64,000 bases of DNA from an uncultured Clostridia bacterium (GCA_944391815.1 CALXUV010000073.1:1-64000), one strand, 5' to 3'. Counted from the stretch's first letter, positions 17,648-26,580 are shown. The notes: generated by a model not told the origin, from the letters alone. Made by a program: numbers and translations.

Positions 17648-17821
17648 TTATTTTTTCCAAACAAGCAGATAACGCCTAAACAACTTTCTTTTAATTTTGA
17701 TTTTGGGCAATGTTTTAGATGCAATGTTTGAAATTTCCTTTACAGTGTGATATCTGTCATGTTTATCGTGATTTGACCATGCAATTTCATTAAAGTCGTT
17801 TTTTATTAATTCCGATTTCAT
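17648..17821 (-). CDS. 57-aa hypothetical, possible methyltransferase C-terminal fragment
   Basis: The minus-strand frame starts MKSELIKNDFNEIAWSNH and ends KIKIKRKLFRRYLLVWKK. The C-terminal basic strand pair resembles the end of some class I SAM methyltransferases, but this is a weak impression. There is no SD in the expected place. It lies just outside the left guaA-tail repeat, so it may be the gene once next to guaA, now truncated. It could also be a chance frame. Confidence 0.35.
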   Translation of the reverse strand: MKSELIKNDFNEIAWSNHDKHDRYHTVKEISNIASKTLPKIKIKRKLFRRYLLVWKK

Positions 17822-17830
17822 GATAATTAA

Positions 17831-17842
17831 TTATTCCCACTC
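17831..17842. repeat. Left copy of guaA 3'-end repeat (att-like)
   Basis: TTATTCCCACTC on plus, that is GAGTGGGAATAA on minus. It is identical to the last 12 bases of guaA at 20629-20640 and in the same orientation. It marks the distal end of the 2.8-kb segment holding the G+C-rich glycosidase. The 3' end of guaA is an established integration site for genomic islands. Confidence 0.7.
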
Positions 17843-17961
17843 GCTTAAATTAGCATTATATTGAGTGAATTTAGGTCTTTTCGCGCGGTTTTTCGGGGGA
17901 TTTGATCGAGATTTTCCGCTTCGTCTATGGAGTCTGCGAAAAAAACGGTATCAAAATAGTA

Positions 17962-20487
17962 TCAACGGTAAAATTTTACCGGACCCAAAAGTCCGCTGGG
18001 CTTTATGAGCATAAACTTGGAAAAAATGTCACGCTGCTCAAAAACACAGGTGTTGGCAACCGTGATCTCAAGGGTGTTCTCACCTTCCTGGACGGCATCT
18101 GAAATATCAAAGCGGTAGGGAGCAAAGATACGCACACCCACTTTCTTGCCATTCAGCTTTACCTCCGCCGTCTGACCGACTGTACCAAGGTCGAGGACAC
18201 TATGCCTCGTGGGATCGAGTGTTACGGTGGCGGTATAGCGGATATTACCCGTGAAATCGGGCATCTCATCGGGATCGGTGATGCTTTTAAGCTCTGTTGA
18301 CGTCTTATATGGCTTGTAGTCGGGAAGCTCGCTCTCTCTGCAATATTCGACCGTCCACTCGGCATTCAACTCGCAGGCTTCACCCTCGGGCTCTTTTATA
18401 AGGCTCTCCGAGCCAACGGGTAGGTCTGCGCCTGTAAACAGAACGAGAAGGTTATTCGGATAAAGGGTAAGCGGGATCTCTCCATCATCGCTATGGCGAA
18501 GCTCTGCCCTATTTTCAAAAGCATCCCAAACAAGGTAATCCCCACCTGCAAAGCCGCTGAGGCGCAAGGTGACCGATGCTTTTTTCAAGCCCTCGGCAGA
18601 TAGAATATAGCACTGCTCACCTCCTCGGTCGTAATGGGAGTAGCGGACATATTTACTCTCTCCGCTCACCGTTACGTCGCGATATTTTTCCATATAACTG
18701 ACAAGACCATCGAGCCCAACCAACCTATATCCGTCAATTCCTCGCTCTCCCACGCACACGACGCGCTCCTTGAGCCTCTTTAGCTTATTTAGGCTTTTCT
18801 CGCTGTAATAGGAGCTGTACGGAAGAAGGATCACGGGATAAAATTCCCCGCATATATATCCGTCATCCGATATATCATCGAGTCTGTCGAAGGGAATGAT
18901 ATCGTAATCGAGCTGTGCGTCGCAGAGCGCCTTGCACATGTCCTTATTGTCTGTATAATCATTGGTTGCCCAGCTTGCCTCGGCATCGTAAACCACCGCG
19001 CAGGTAGGCACGTGAGTTGCCCCGTCTGTAAGCGCGCACATACGGTTCATATAGCTCATCAGCATACCGAAATACTTGTATTGAGGATTTCTTCCCGTGT
19101 TGTAGAAGTTTGGAGGGCAATCGGTGTCATTCTCTTTGGGTGAGAAGGCGTGAGGGACGAAGTAGTTTATACCTCTTACAAGGAAGTGGTCGGCAAGTCC
19201 CTTCATAAATTCGGTGTCCTCAGCCCAGCCGAAGGCGCCGAATATCTCGCACATAGCGCGTCCATTTTTCAAAGGCTCGGTATGTGCCGCCGAAGATCCA
19301 AGCTTGCCGAGTATATAGTGGAACATTCGGTTGTCCATCTCGCGGTAGGAAACGTATCCTGTATTGGATATATCTGTAAGTCCGGGAATAATCTGATGAA
19401 GAACAACATCAATCCCCGACATATGCTGACCCTCAAGGGCGCGGAAATAATGCCCCGTGCCGTAGCCGGTTGCTTTGTGCGCACCGTTATCCTCGATCAC
19501 GTGTCCGATAGACATAACGCCGTGAGACTCGCACCAGCGACCTATCCTCTTGCAGAAATTTTCGGAATACAGCTCGGTTATTCTATCCATATAGCTCTCG
19601 CGTACTTCTCCGTGTGAGCCGTCAGCAAAGTCATACCACAGCCTGCAGAGCATCGCCATTGCGTCCTTGCCGTATTTCTCGCTGAAGCTATCCAAGAGCG
19701 AATTTTCCCAGGGATAGCCCGCAAAGCGATCTCCCATACCGATGATGGTATGGCTCCTGCCGTAAAAATTATGGAACGCGGGCTCGTCTGTAAAGAAGCC
19801 CAGGAGAGTGTCTCCGAAGTCCTCCTTAAATCTCTTGTAATGCCCCTCGTATACCTCCTCGATATAGGCATCGGTTGCCTCGGGAGACAAAGGATTGCCG
19901 TATATTCGTTTCGACGGATCAAGATCAGACTGAGATCTTATAAGAAGCAGGATCGACCAGATTCCCTCGGGCAGATCGAAGTAATACCTGCCGTGGGAAA
20001 AGCTGTCCGAAATATCAATATAAGTGCCGTCAAAGGAGCTGCCGTCCTCTGTGCGACGGAGAGCTACCGCACCGATGAAGCTATCCTCGGGAAGCTCCTT
20101 ATGCTCATTCGCAAGCACGCTACCCGACGTGACAGGACCCACTACGTCAACTCGCCTTGCGTGAATGCAGGACGCACGTAGGTGCTTGTTTTCCTCTTTT
20201 TGAAAAACACCGTTGGCATATCCGGAGGGGAAATGCTTGTCGTCGAGGATCCACAGCTTCATACTAAGGGACTTGCAGGTATCGAGGATAAGCCGTACGT
20301 CCTCCCACCAATCCTCGCGGCAAAACTCACCGTGCGTGCGCGATTCGATACACACCGCGCCAATGCCGCAATCATGGATGCGCTGAAGCTCTTTTACAAT
20401 AAGACTGTCATCTTCGTTATGTAACCAGAGGAACGGAGCAATATAATTTTCAGAATGTCCGTTTATAATATTCAATAATGAATTCAT
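17962..20487 (-). CDS. Large TIM-barrel glycosidase, GH106-like, with C-terminal sugar-binding domain
   Basis: About 841 aa. The N-terminal part shows APFLWLHNEDDSLIVKELQRIHDCGIGAVCIESR and WWEDVRLILDTCKSLSMKLWILDD, a barrel start. LLGFFTDEPAFHNFYG is a likely active-site strand with acidic residues. The C-terminus (VKLNGKKVGVRIFAPYRFDISD, NTLEITVANT, SGLLGPVKF) is a GH2-type sugar-binding jelly roll. This layout resembles GH106 alpha-L-rhamnosidases and relatives; the substrate is inferred. No signal peptide is seen. Base composition is clearly richer in G+C than its neighbours (about 60% at 20041-20100 against about 40% in guaA), a sign of transfer. Other in-frame starts are 20508 and 20565; none has a well-placed SD. 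Confidence 0.7.
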   Translation of the reverse strand: MNSLLNIINGHSENYIAPFLWLHNEDDSLIVKELQRIHDCGIGAVCIESRTHGEFCREDWWEDVRLILDTCKSLSMKLWILDDKHFPSGYANGVFQKEENKHLRASCIHARRVDVVGPVTSGSVLANEHKELPEDSFIGAVALRRTEDGSSFDGTYIDISDSFSHGRYYFDLPEGIWSILLLIRSQSDLDPSKRIYGNPLSPEATDAYIEEVYEGHYKRFKEDFGDTLLGFFTDEPAFHNFYGRSHTIIGMGDRFAGYPWENSLLDSFSEKYGKDAMAMLCRLWYDFADGSHGEVRESYMDRITELYSENFCKRIGRWCESHGVMSIGHVIEDNGAHKATGYGTGHYFRALEGQHMSGIDVVLHQIIPGLTDISNTGYVSYREMDNRMFHYILGKLGSSAAHTEPLKNGRAMCEIFGAFGWAEDTEFMKGLADHFLVRGINYFVPHAFSPKENDTDCPPNFYNTGRNPQYKYFGMLMSYMNRMCALTDGATHVPTCAVVYDAEASWATNDYTDNKDMCKALCDAQLDYDIIPFDRLDDISDDGYICGEFYPVILLPYSSYYSEKSLNKLKRLKERVVCVGERGIDGYRLVGLDGLVSYMEKYRDVTVSGESKYVRYSHYDRGGEQCYILSAEGLKKASVTLRLSGFAGGDYLVWDAFENRAELRHSDDGEIPLTLYPNNLLVLFTGADLPVGSESLIKEPEGEACELNAEWTVEYCRESELPDYKPYKTSTELKSITDPDEMPDFTGNIRYTATVTLDPTRHSVLDLGTVGQTAEVKLNGKKVGVRIFAPYRFDISDAVQEGENTLEITVANTCVFEQRDIFSKFMLIKPSGLLGPVKFYR

Positions 20488-20603
20488 TTTATTATATTTT
20501 TCCCTCATGTATAAATTTTTCGTATATTTGATATGCGCATCTGAATTCACATTTGGCTTTGCCAAAGGTTATGATATGACCGTTTCTGCGAAACGATCAT
20601 AGT

Positions 20604-20645
20604 TGATCGAGTGGAATAATCCAGAGGCTTATTCCCACTCAATCG
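20604..20645. repeat. Right guaA-tail repeat with inverted near-copy
   Basis: The guaA end (TTATTCCCACTC, 20629-20640) faces an inverted near-copy GAGTGGAATAA at 20609-20619, with ATC/GAT extending both arms. On the minus strand this forms a strong hairpin directly after the guaA stop, possibly its terminator. It also marks the right boundary of the inserted segment. Confidence 0.6.
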
Positions 20646-21609
20646 TTGCAGGTCCCTTAGGGCTGAGGTCATAAAGAACACGGCAAATTCCGTAAACTTC
20701 ACCGAGAATTCTGTCGGTGATCTTTTTAAGAATTGCATAGTCGATTTCCGGTACAGTGGCGCTCATCGCGTCAACGGTGTTAACCGCACGGATTATGCAA
20801 GGCCAATCAAATACACGTTTTCCGTTTCTGACTCCGGTGGATCTGAAATCCGGAACAACGGTGAAGAACTGCCATACCTTTTCGGTAAGTCCTGCTTTGT
20901 CAAATTCTTCTCTCAGAATGGCGTCTGCCTCACGGAGCGCATGAAGTCTGTCTCGTGTTATAGCACCGAGACAACGTACACCGAGTCCCGGACCCGGGAA
21001 CGGCTGACGCTGAACCATGCTGTACGGAAGTCCGAGTGCCTGTCCGACAACACGCACTTCGTCTTTGAACAGGAGTTTAACGGGTTCAACAAGTTCAAAT
21101 TTAAGATCATCCGGCAGACCTCCGACGTTGTGGTGTGCCTTGACTCCATCGCTTTCAAGTATGTCCGGATAGATTGTGCCTTGTGCAAGGAATTCAATAT
21201 CAGTAAGCTTTCTTGCTTCCTCTTCAAAAACACGGATGAATTCTGCTCCGATTATCTTCCTCTTGGTTTCAGGATCGGTTACACCTGCAAGTTTGTCAAG
21301 GAATCTGTCAGTTGCATCGATATAAATCAAGTTAGCGTCGAGCTTGTTCTTAAAAACTTCGATAACCTGTTCACTTTCGCCTTTTCTCATAAGGCCGTGA
21401 TTTACGTGAATACATACAAGGTTTTTGCCGATTGCTTTGACGAGAAGCGCCGCAACGACCGATGAGTCGACTCCGCCCGAAATTGCCAGTAAAACTTTTT
21501 TGTTTCCGACTTGTTTTCTGACTTTTTCAACTTCCTGATTAATAAATTCATCAGCGAGTTCTTTTGTAGTGATTCGCTGCATGTCTTCTGGTCTTTTGTT
21601 TGAATCCAT
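20629..21609 (-). CDS. guaA: GMP synthase ATP-pyrophosphatase subunit (no amidotransferase domain)
   Basis: A 326-aa protein matching only the C-terminal part of classical 510-aa GuaA. SGGVDSS (residues 44-50) is the PP-loop. VHVNHG-type, GTIYPDILES, HHNVGGLP and RQPFPGPGLGVR are family motifs, and the C-terminal dimerisation domain ends PATIEWE. It makes GMP from XMP, ATP and ammonia. The class I glutamine amidotransferase domain, about 190 residues, is missing and no such gene is in the window. A split GuaA is usual in archaea and occurs in some Clostridia. The start at 21609 is supported by GGAGG upstream. Confidence 0.92.
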   Translation of the reverse strand: MDSNKRPEDMQRITTKELADEFINQEVEKVRKQVGNKKVLLAISGGVDSSVVAALLVKAIGKNLVCIHVNHGLMRKGESEQVIEVFKNKLDANLIYIDATDRFLDKLAGVTDPETKRKIIGAEFIRVFEEEARKLTDIEFLAQGTIYPDILESDGVKAHHNVGGLPDDLKFELVEPVKLLFKDEVRVVGQALGLPYSMVQRQPFPGPGLGVRCLGAITRDRLHALREADAILREEFDKAGLTEKVWQFFTVVPDFRSTGVRNGKRVFDWPCIIRAVNTVDAMSATVPEIDYAILKKITDRILGEVYGICRVLYDLSPKGPATIEWE

Positions 21610-21647
21610 AAATTAACCTCCGTGTTTTAAACGTACTTATTGCAAAT

Positions 21648-21676
21648 AGAATAACACAAAAAGCTTATTTTGTCAA
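21648..21676 (-). promoter_or_regulatory. Promoter of guaA
   Basis: Minus-strand TTGACA (21671-21676), a 17-bp spacer and TATTCT (21648-21653), about 40 bases before the start codon. Confidence 0.75.
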
Positions 21677-21855
21677 TATTTCGGGGATTATAAAAATGAA
21701 TATGTTTGATTTTTTAAAGGATTTTAGTCTTTGACTTAATAAAAGTCCCGCAACAGTTTTGTTTTAAGGTTTTTACGGTTGCAGGATCTTCAGCATATGA
21801 TTGTTATCTGATCATAATAGATTAATAATGTTAAAAAAATAATACCGTGTATTCA

Positions 21856-21884
21856 TTGACAAAAGAGGAAAAATTATGTATACT
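21856..21884 (+). promoter_or_regulatory. Promoter of the phosphatase-peroxiredoxin genes
   Basis: TTGACA (21856-21861), a 17-bp spacer and TATACT (21879-21884), with AAGGAG before the ATG at 21918. Confidence 0.75.
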
Positions 21885-21917
21885 GTCTTATGTTATGTGC
21901 TTTAAGGAGTTCAGTTC

Positions 21918-22394
21918 ATGATAAAAGTAATGTTTGTATGTCACGGCAATATTTGCAGGTCTCCTACCGCCGAAGTGATTTTAAGAGATCTTGTCGAAAA
22001 AGCAGGGCTTGGAGATAAGATATCCGTTTCTTCAAGTGCTACAAGCGAAGATGAGATATTCAGAGGTAAAGGAAATCCGGTTTACCCTCAAGCGGAAGCA
22101 GAGCTTAATAAGCACGGACTTACCGGCTTAGGTAAAACAGCGAGAAAGCTCCGGCGGAATGATTATGACGAATATTCGCTTTTTATCGGAATGGACAGCG
22201 AAAACATAAGAGAAATTATGAGAATTTTCGGTCAGGATAATAAAGGTAAGGTGCATAAACTTTCCGAATATTGCAGTCAGATCGGAGACGTAGACGATCC
22301 TTGGTACAGCAGAAGATTCGATATTGCGTACAGGGATATAAGTTGCGGTTGTAACGGTCTGCTAAACGAACTAAGAAGTAATTACAAATTGTAA
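21918..22394 (+). CDS. Low-molecular-weight protein tyrosine phosphatase
   Basis: A 158-aa LMW-PTP. The CX5R loop is CHGNICR (Cys8 to Arg14) with SP following, and the general-acid Asp is in VDDPWYSRRFD. Family length is normal. Bacterial members act on phosphotyrosine proteins or phosphoarginine; no capsule or mcsAB genes are nearby to decide. It is followed after 15 bases by the peroxiredoxin gene and probably cotranscribed. Confidence 0.92.
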   Translation: MIKVMFVCHGNICRSPTAEVILRDLVEKAGLGDKISVSSSATSEDEIFRGKGNPVYPQAEAELNKHGLTGLGKTARKLRRNDYDEYSLFIGMDSENIREIMRIFGQDNKGKVHKLSEYCSQIGDVDDPWYSRRFDIAYRDISCGCNGLLNELRSNYKL

Positions 22395-22409
22395 AAAGAG
22401 GTACACATA

Positions 22410-22868
22410 ATGCTGAAAACAGGAATCAAGGCGCCGGATTTCACTCTCAGTGATAAAAACGGCAGTAATGTTTCGCTTTCGGATTTTATCGGGAAAAAGG
22501 TCGTAATATACTTTTATCCGAAAGATAATACTTCAGGTTGTACAAAACAGGCTCAGGCATTTGCCCAGCTTAACGAAAAAATAGAAAAAGCAGGCGGAGT
22601 GGTTATCGGTATAAGCAGAGACAGTACAAAGTCGCATGCTGGATTTGCTGAAAAATACTCTTTGCCGTTTATACTGCTTTCTGATCCTCAGCACGAAGTC
22701 ACTGAAAAATACGGTGCCTGGCAGGAAAAAAAGATGTATGGCAAGGTTAGTATGGGTGTTGTACGCACAACTGTAATTGTAAGCGAAGACGGAACGGTTG
22801 AGAAAGTTTTTGATAAGGCAAATGCGGCGACAAATGCCGCTGAAGTACTTGAATATCTGGAAAAATAA
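22410..22868 (+). CDS. bcp: Peroxiredoxin, BCP/PrxQ type, single cysteine
   Basis: A 152-aa thiol peroxidase. The active-site strand is YFYPKDNTSGCTKQAQAF with the peroxidatic Cys44. The second Cys that many BCP proteins carry five residues later is Gln here, and there is no other Cys in the protein. It must therefore work as a 1-Cys enzyme with an external thiol. It probably reduces hydrogen peroxide and lipid peroxides in the cytoplasm. AGAGG precedes the ATG. Confidence 0.9.
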   Translation: MLKTGIKAPDFTLSDKNGSNVSLSDFIGKKVVIYFYPKDNTSGCTKQAQAFAQLNEKIEKAGGVVIGISRDSTKSHAGFAEKYSLPFILLSDPQHEVTEKYGAWQEKKMYGKVSMGVVRTTVIVSEDGTVEKVFDKANAATNAAEVLEYLEK

Positions 22869-22916
22869 GTACAACGGATAAAAAGTCCGAAAGAAGAAAA
22901 AAGCGAGGCGAAAATT

Positions 22917-23765
22917 TTGAAAAAAGGTTTGGTTCTTGAAGGAGGAGCCATGCGCGGGATGTTCACTGCGGGTGTGCTCGACGTAATGATGAGAGAAAAA
23001 TTGGTTTTTGACGGACTTATCGGCGTTTCAGCAGGAGCGGTTTTCGGTTGCAACTATAAATCTCTTCAGCCCGGAAGGACTATACGCTACAATAAAAAAT
23101 ATTGCCGTGATCCGAGGTATGCAGGCATCCGTTCACTGCTTAAAACCGGCGACATATACGGAGAAAAATTCTGTTACCACGAAATTCCCGACAGACTTGA
23201 TCCGTTTGATACCGAAACTTTCCGCAACAATCCCATGGAGTTTTATGTCGTATGTACAGATGTAAAAACGGGAAAGCCTGTGTATCATAAATGTGAAACC
23301 GGTGAAGGCGATGATCTTGTGTGGATGAGAGCTTCTGCTTCAATGCCCTTGGTCAGCAGAATAGTTGAGGTGGACGGATACTTTCTTTCCGACGGAGGAA
23401 CAGCTGATTCAATTCCGCTGAAATATTTTCAGAGTATCGGCTATGAAAGAAACGTAGTGGTTCTGACTCAGCCGGGAAATTTTCAAAAAAAGCCCAATCG
23501 TTTTTTGCCCCTGATGCAGGTGAAAATGAAAAAATATCCTGAGTTTATAAATGCAGTCAGGGACAGGCATACAAGATATAACGAGACACTTGAATATATC
23601 CGTCAGGAAGAGAAGAAGGGAAATATTTTTGTTGTAAGACCGCCGAAGAAACTTGAAGTACACTCAGTTGAGCACTCATCTGACAGACTTGAAAACGTCT
23701 ACCGTCTCGGTCTTTCTACGTGTAATGCTTTAATCGACGATCTTAAACATTTTCTGAGCAATTGA
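22917..23765 (+). CDS. Patatin-like phospholipase
   Basis: A 282-aa patatin-family acyl hydrolase. The oxyanion motif GGAMRG is at residues 9-14, the nucleophile is GVSAGA (Ser38), and the catalytic Asp is in LSDGGTADSIPL. There is no signal peptide, so it is an intracellular type like E. coli YjjU. The start is TTG 22917, chosen because the family begins immediately before the GLVLEGG strand; GAGGCG lies upstream. The substrate is unknown. Confidence 0.88.
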   Translation: MKKGLVLEGGAMRGMFTAGVLDVMMREKLVFDGLIGVSAGAVFGCNYKSLQPGRTIRYNKKYCRDPRYAGIRSLLKTGDIYGEKFCYHEIPDRLDPFDTETFRNNPMEFYVVCTDVKTGKPVYHKCETGEGDDLVWMRASASMPLVSRIVEVDGYFLSDGGTADSIPLKYFQSIGYERNVVVLTQPGNFQKKPNRFLPLMQVKMKKYPEFINAVRDRHTRYNETLEYIRQEEKKGNIFVVRPPKKLEVHSVEHSSDRLENVYRLGLSTCNALIDDLKHFLSN

Positions 23766-23801
23766 TAAATGCTCTTGCAGAAAAAATAAAGGATTTCTGA
23801 A

Positions 23802-24919
23802 ATGAATAACGGAAAAAAACTGAGTTTGCTGATAAAACCGGCTTCATCAGAGTGTAATCTTGCATGTAAGTACTGTTTTTATCTTGATGAAACCAGACAC
23901 AGGCAGGTTGCTTCACATGGTATAATGACTTATGATGTTGCAAAAAAATAATTGATAAAGCTCTGGATTATGCAGACGAGTGCAGTTTTTCGTTTCAGGG
24001 CGGTGAACCCACACTTGCAGGAACTGACTTTTTCAAAGAGTTTGTCGGATATGCAAAAAAACGTAAAAAGCCCGAACAGCGTGTAGATTTTGCCATACAG
24101 ACAAACGGAACTCTGATTAATGATAGCTGGAGAAAGTTTCTTTACTCGGAAAAATTTCTTGTGGGAATATCTCTTGACGGTCCGCCCGAAATTCATGACA
24201 GTTTCCGTACCGACAGGGCAGGCAAAGATACTTTTTACAGAGTTTTTGCTAATGCAAAGAAAATGTTGTCGGCAGGTGTGCAGGTTAATATTTTATCTGT
24301 TCTTACAGAAGAAAGCACGGTTGTTATTGATAAAGTTTACAGATTTTTCAAGTCAAACGGATTTTTTTATCAACAGTATATACCTTGTCTTGACTCGCTT
24401 GACGGCAAACAGTCTTTTTTAAGCAGTTATGCATACGGTCAGGCTTTGAAAAAACTTTTTGATGAATGGTACCGGGATTTTGTAACGGGTACAGCGGTTT
24501 ATATAAGGGACTTTGAAAATTACATATCACTTTTACTCGGATATCAGCCGGAAGAATGTGCAAGATACGGAAGATGCAGCATGCAGAACGTAATTGAGGC
24601 AAACGGGGATATTTATCCTTGTGATTTTTATGTGCTTGACCGATTTTTTATGGGAAACATCGCAGATACAGATTTTTCACGGCTTCTTAACTGTTCCCTT
24701 TGCGGTGAAAAATTTTTTTCTGACGCAAGCAAACGTGATGACAGATGCCCGTCATGCAGATGGTATCCTCTATGCAGAGGCGGTTGCCGAAGAGACTGCT
24801 ATACGGAATCCGGACGCACGGAAAACAGATACTGTCAGGCGTATTCTGAATTTTTCCGTTACGCCATCGGCAGAATGGAAAAAATAGCTGCTTTTTTAAA
24901 AAGCAGAAGTTATCATTAA
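23802..24919 (+). pseudogene. Anaerobic sulfatase-maturase-like radical SAM/SPASM protein, frameshifted
   Basis: From ATG 23802 (AAAGGA upstream) the frame reads MNNGKKLSLLIKPASSECNLACKYCFY, with the CX3CX2C radical-SAM cluster motif. It hits TAA at 23949 after an A7 run (23942-23948). With one more A the frame continues as KKIIDKALDYADECSFSFQGGEPTLAG through DFAIQTNGTLI and SLDGPPEIHD. It ends in a SPASM domain with CPSCRWYPLCRGGC. The intact protein would be about 372 aa, the normal size for enzymes making formylglycine in sulfatases. No sulfatase gene is in the window. A one-base deletion, sequencing error or slippage is possible. Confidence 0.85.
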
Positions 24920-25134
24920 CTGAGAATAATCAATTGTTCCGGACTTAATATGTTGTGTGAAAGAGTGATGGATTCTTCAGGCAAACATTCCGGATTGTCC
25001 GAAGACAGGGAATTCAATGATAAAAAGGTACATACAGATAACTGAATGCTAATTTATTTTATTTGCAGATGATAAATTTACAGTGACTGCTTAATAATAT
25101 GGTCATGCCACAAATAATACGGAGATGAATTTTA

Positions 25135-26526
25135 ATGAACAGTACGGCGAGAAACAATCTTTTTGAAGAAGCACCGATTCCGAGGGCTGTAGGAAAATTA
25201 GTCGTTCCCACAATACTCAGCTCTCTTGTTATGGTTTTATATAATCTTGCGGACACTTTTTTTGTTGGACAGTTAAACGATCCGATACAGAATGCGGCGG
25301 TGACTCTTGTCGCTCCGCTTATGCTCGCATTCAATGCGGCAAACAATCTTTTCGGAGTCGGAAGTTCGAGTATGATGAGCCGCGCTCTGGGACGCAAGGA
25401 TTTTGATACGGTAAGGACAAGCGCATCAATAGGACTTTATTGCTCGGCTTTTTTCGGAATACTTTTTTCAGTACTTTGTCTGATTTTTTTCAATCCTTTG
25501 CTGACTCTTATAGGTGCCGATGAAACGACAGCCGGGGCAACCGCCGGATATATGCTCTGGACGGTAATATTCGGAGCTATGCCGTCAATTCTTAATGTTG
25601 TGATGGCTTATCTTGTAAGATCCGAGGGAAATTCACTTCACGCAAGTATCGGTACGATGAGCGGTTGCTTTCTCAACATGATTCTCGATCCGGTTTTTAT
25701 ATTCGGTTTCAATATGGGGGCTGCCGGAGCAGGTCTTGCTACTTTCATTTCGAACTGTTTTGCATGCATGTACTTTTTTGTTCTGCTATACCGTACGAGA
25801 AAATACACTTTCATAAGTCTTAATCCAAAGAATTTGCGATTTGATAAATCAGTAATCAAGGGTATATTTGCGGTCGGAATACCTGCTTCGATACAGAATA
25901 TACTGAATGTAATAGGTATGACTGTTCTTAATAACCTTGCTGCAGATTACGGTCCGGATGCAGTTGCAGCTATGGGTATTGCTCAGAAAATATACATGGT
26001 TCCCGTTCAGGTAGCCCTCGGCGGTACTCAGGGAGTAATGCCGCTTGTCAGCTATTCCTATGCTTCGAAAAATTTCAAAAGATTTAAATCCGCTATTACT
26101 TTTTTGGCAATGGTTTTTTTGCCCTCAATGCTTGTAGCGGCAATTCTTGCCTTTATATTTTCCCCGCAGCTTATAAAACTTTTTATAGACAACGCATCGG
26201 TTATAGAATACGGAGAAATCTTTTTCCGTGTTATGATATGTGCCGCACCGTTTCTTGTGTCAGATTTTTTGGTTGTCGGTGTTTGTCAGGCGATTGGTAG
26301 AGGAAAAATTTCTCTTGTTTTTGCGTTACTAAGAAAGCTGGTACTTGAGATTCCTTCCATAATAATCCTCAACTATATTTTTAAACTTAACGGCCTGCCA
26401 TTCGGTGCGCTTATTGCAGAAATAGTTATGTCTCTGATAGGTTTTGTAACTTTGATGACAATAATAAAGAAATTCAGATCCGAAACATTGACGCCGTCTG
26501 AAACCGTAAATAACAAATCCTTGTAA
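25135..26526 (+). CDS. MATE family efflux transporter (first copy)
   Basis: A 463-aa membrane protein with about 12 hydrophobic segments in two related halves. The N-terminal half has PTILSSLVMVLYNLADTFFVGQL, NNLFGVGSSSMMSRALGRKD and LVRSEGNS, typical of the MATE drug/cation antiporter family. It likely exports organic cations or drugs in exchange for Na+ or H+. It precedes the GHL6 glycosidase by 54 bases, on the same strand. Two more MATE genes lie at 30.3 and 40.4 kb. Confidence 0.9.
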   Translation: MNSTARNNLFEEAPIPRAVGKLVVPTILSSLVMVLYNLADTFFVGQLNDPIQNAAVTLVAPLMLAFNAANNLFGVGSSSMMSRALGRKDFDTVRTSASIGLYCSAFFGILFSVLCLIFFNPLLTLIGADETTAGATAGYMLWTVIFGAMPSILNVVMAYLVRSEGNSLHASIGTMSGCFLNMILDPVFIFGFNMGAAGAGLATFISNCFACMYFFVLLYRTRKYTFISLNPKNLRFDKSVIKGIFAVGIPASIQNILNVIGMTVLNNLAADYGPDAVAAMGIAQKIYMVPVQVALGGTQGVMPLVSYSYASKNFKRFKSAITFLAMVFLPSMLVAAILAFIFSPQLIKLFIDNASVIEYGEIFFRVMICAAPFLVSDFLVVGVCQAIGRGKISLVFALLRKLVLEIPSIIILNYIFKLNGLPFGALIAEIVMSLIGFVTLMTIIKKFRSETLTPSETVNNKSL

Positions 26527-26580
26527 AAAAGGTTTGTAAATAATTTCAAAATAAATTCAATTAAAAAAAGGAAATAAATT

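Larger units (their letters stand above)
17206..17961. other. Intergenic region between the GH39 relic and the glycosidase
   Basis: Holds a bidirectional terminator (17500-17532), a 57-codon open frame (17648-17821, minus) and the left copy of the guaA-tail repeat (17831-17842). The rest is AT-rich, with nothing recognised. Confidence 0.5.
21610..21917. other. Divergent intergenic region guaA / phosphatase
   Basis: Contains the guaA promoter (21648-21676, minus) and the phosphatase promoter (21856-21884, plus). A loose CGCAAC/GTTGC inverted pair lies near 21750-21785. No riboswitch fold is recognised. Confidence 0.5.

Noticed and set aside
17902..18102. Plus-strand frame over the end of the GH106-like gene
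   Set aside because: It is antisense to a long, well-supported coding region and has no recognisable product.
21610..21917. Purine riboswitch upstream of guaA
   Set aside because: The promoter lies only about 40 bp before the start codon, too short a leader for an aptamer and expression platform.
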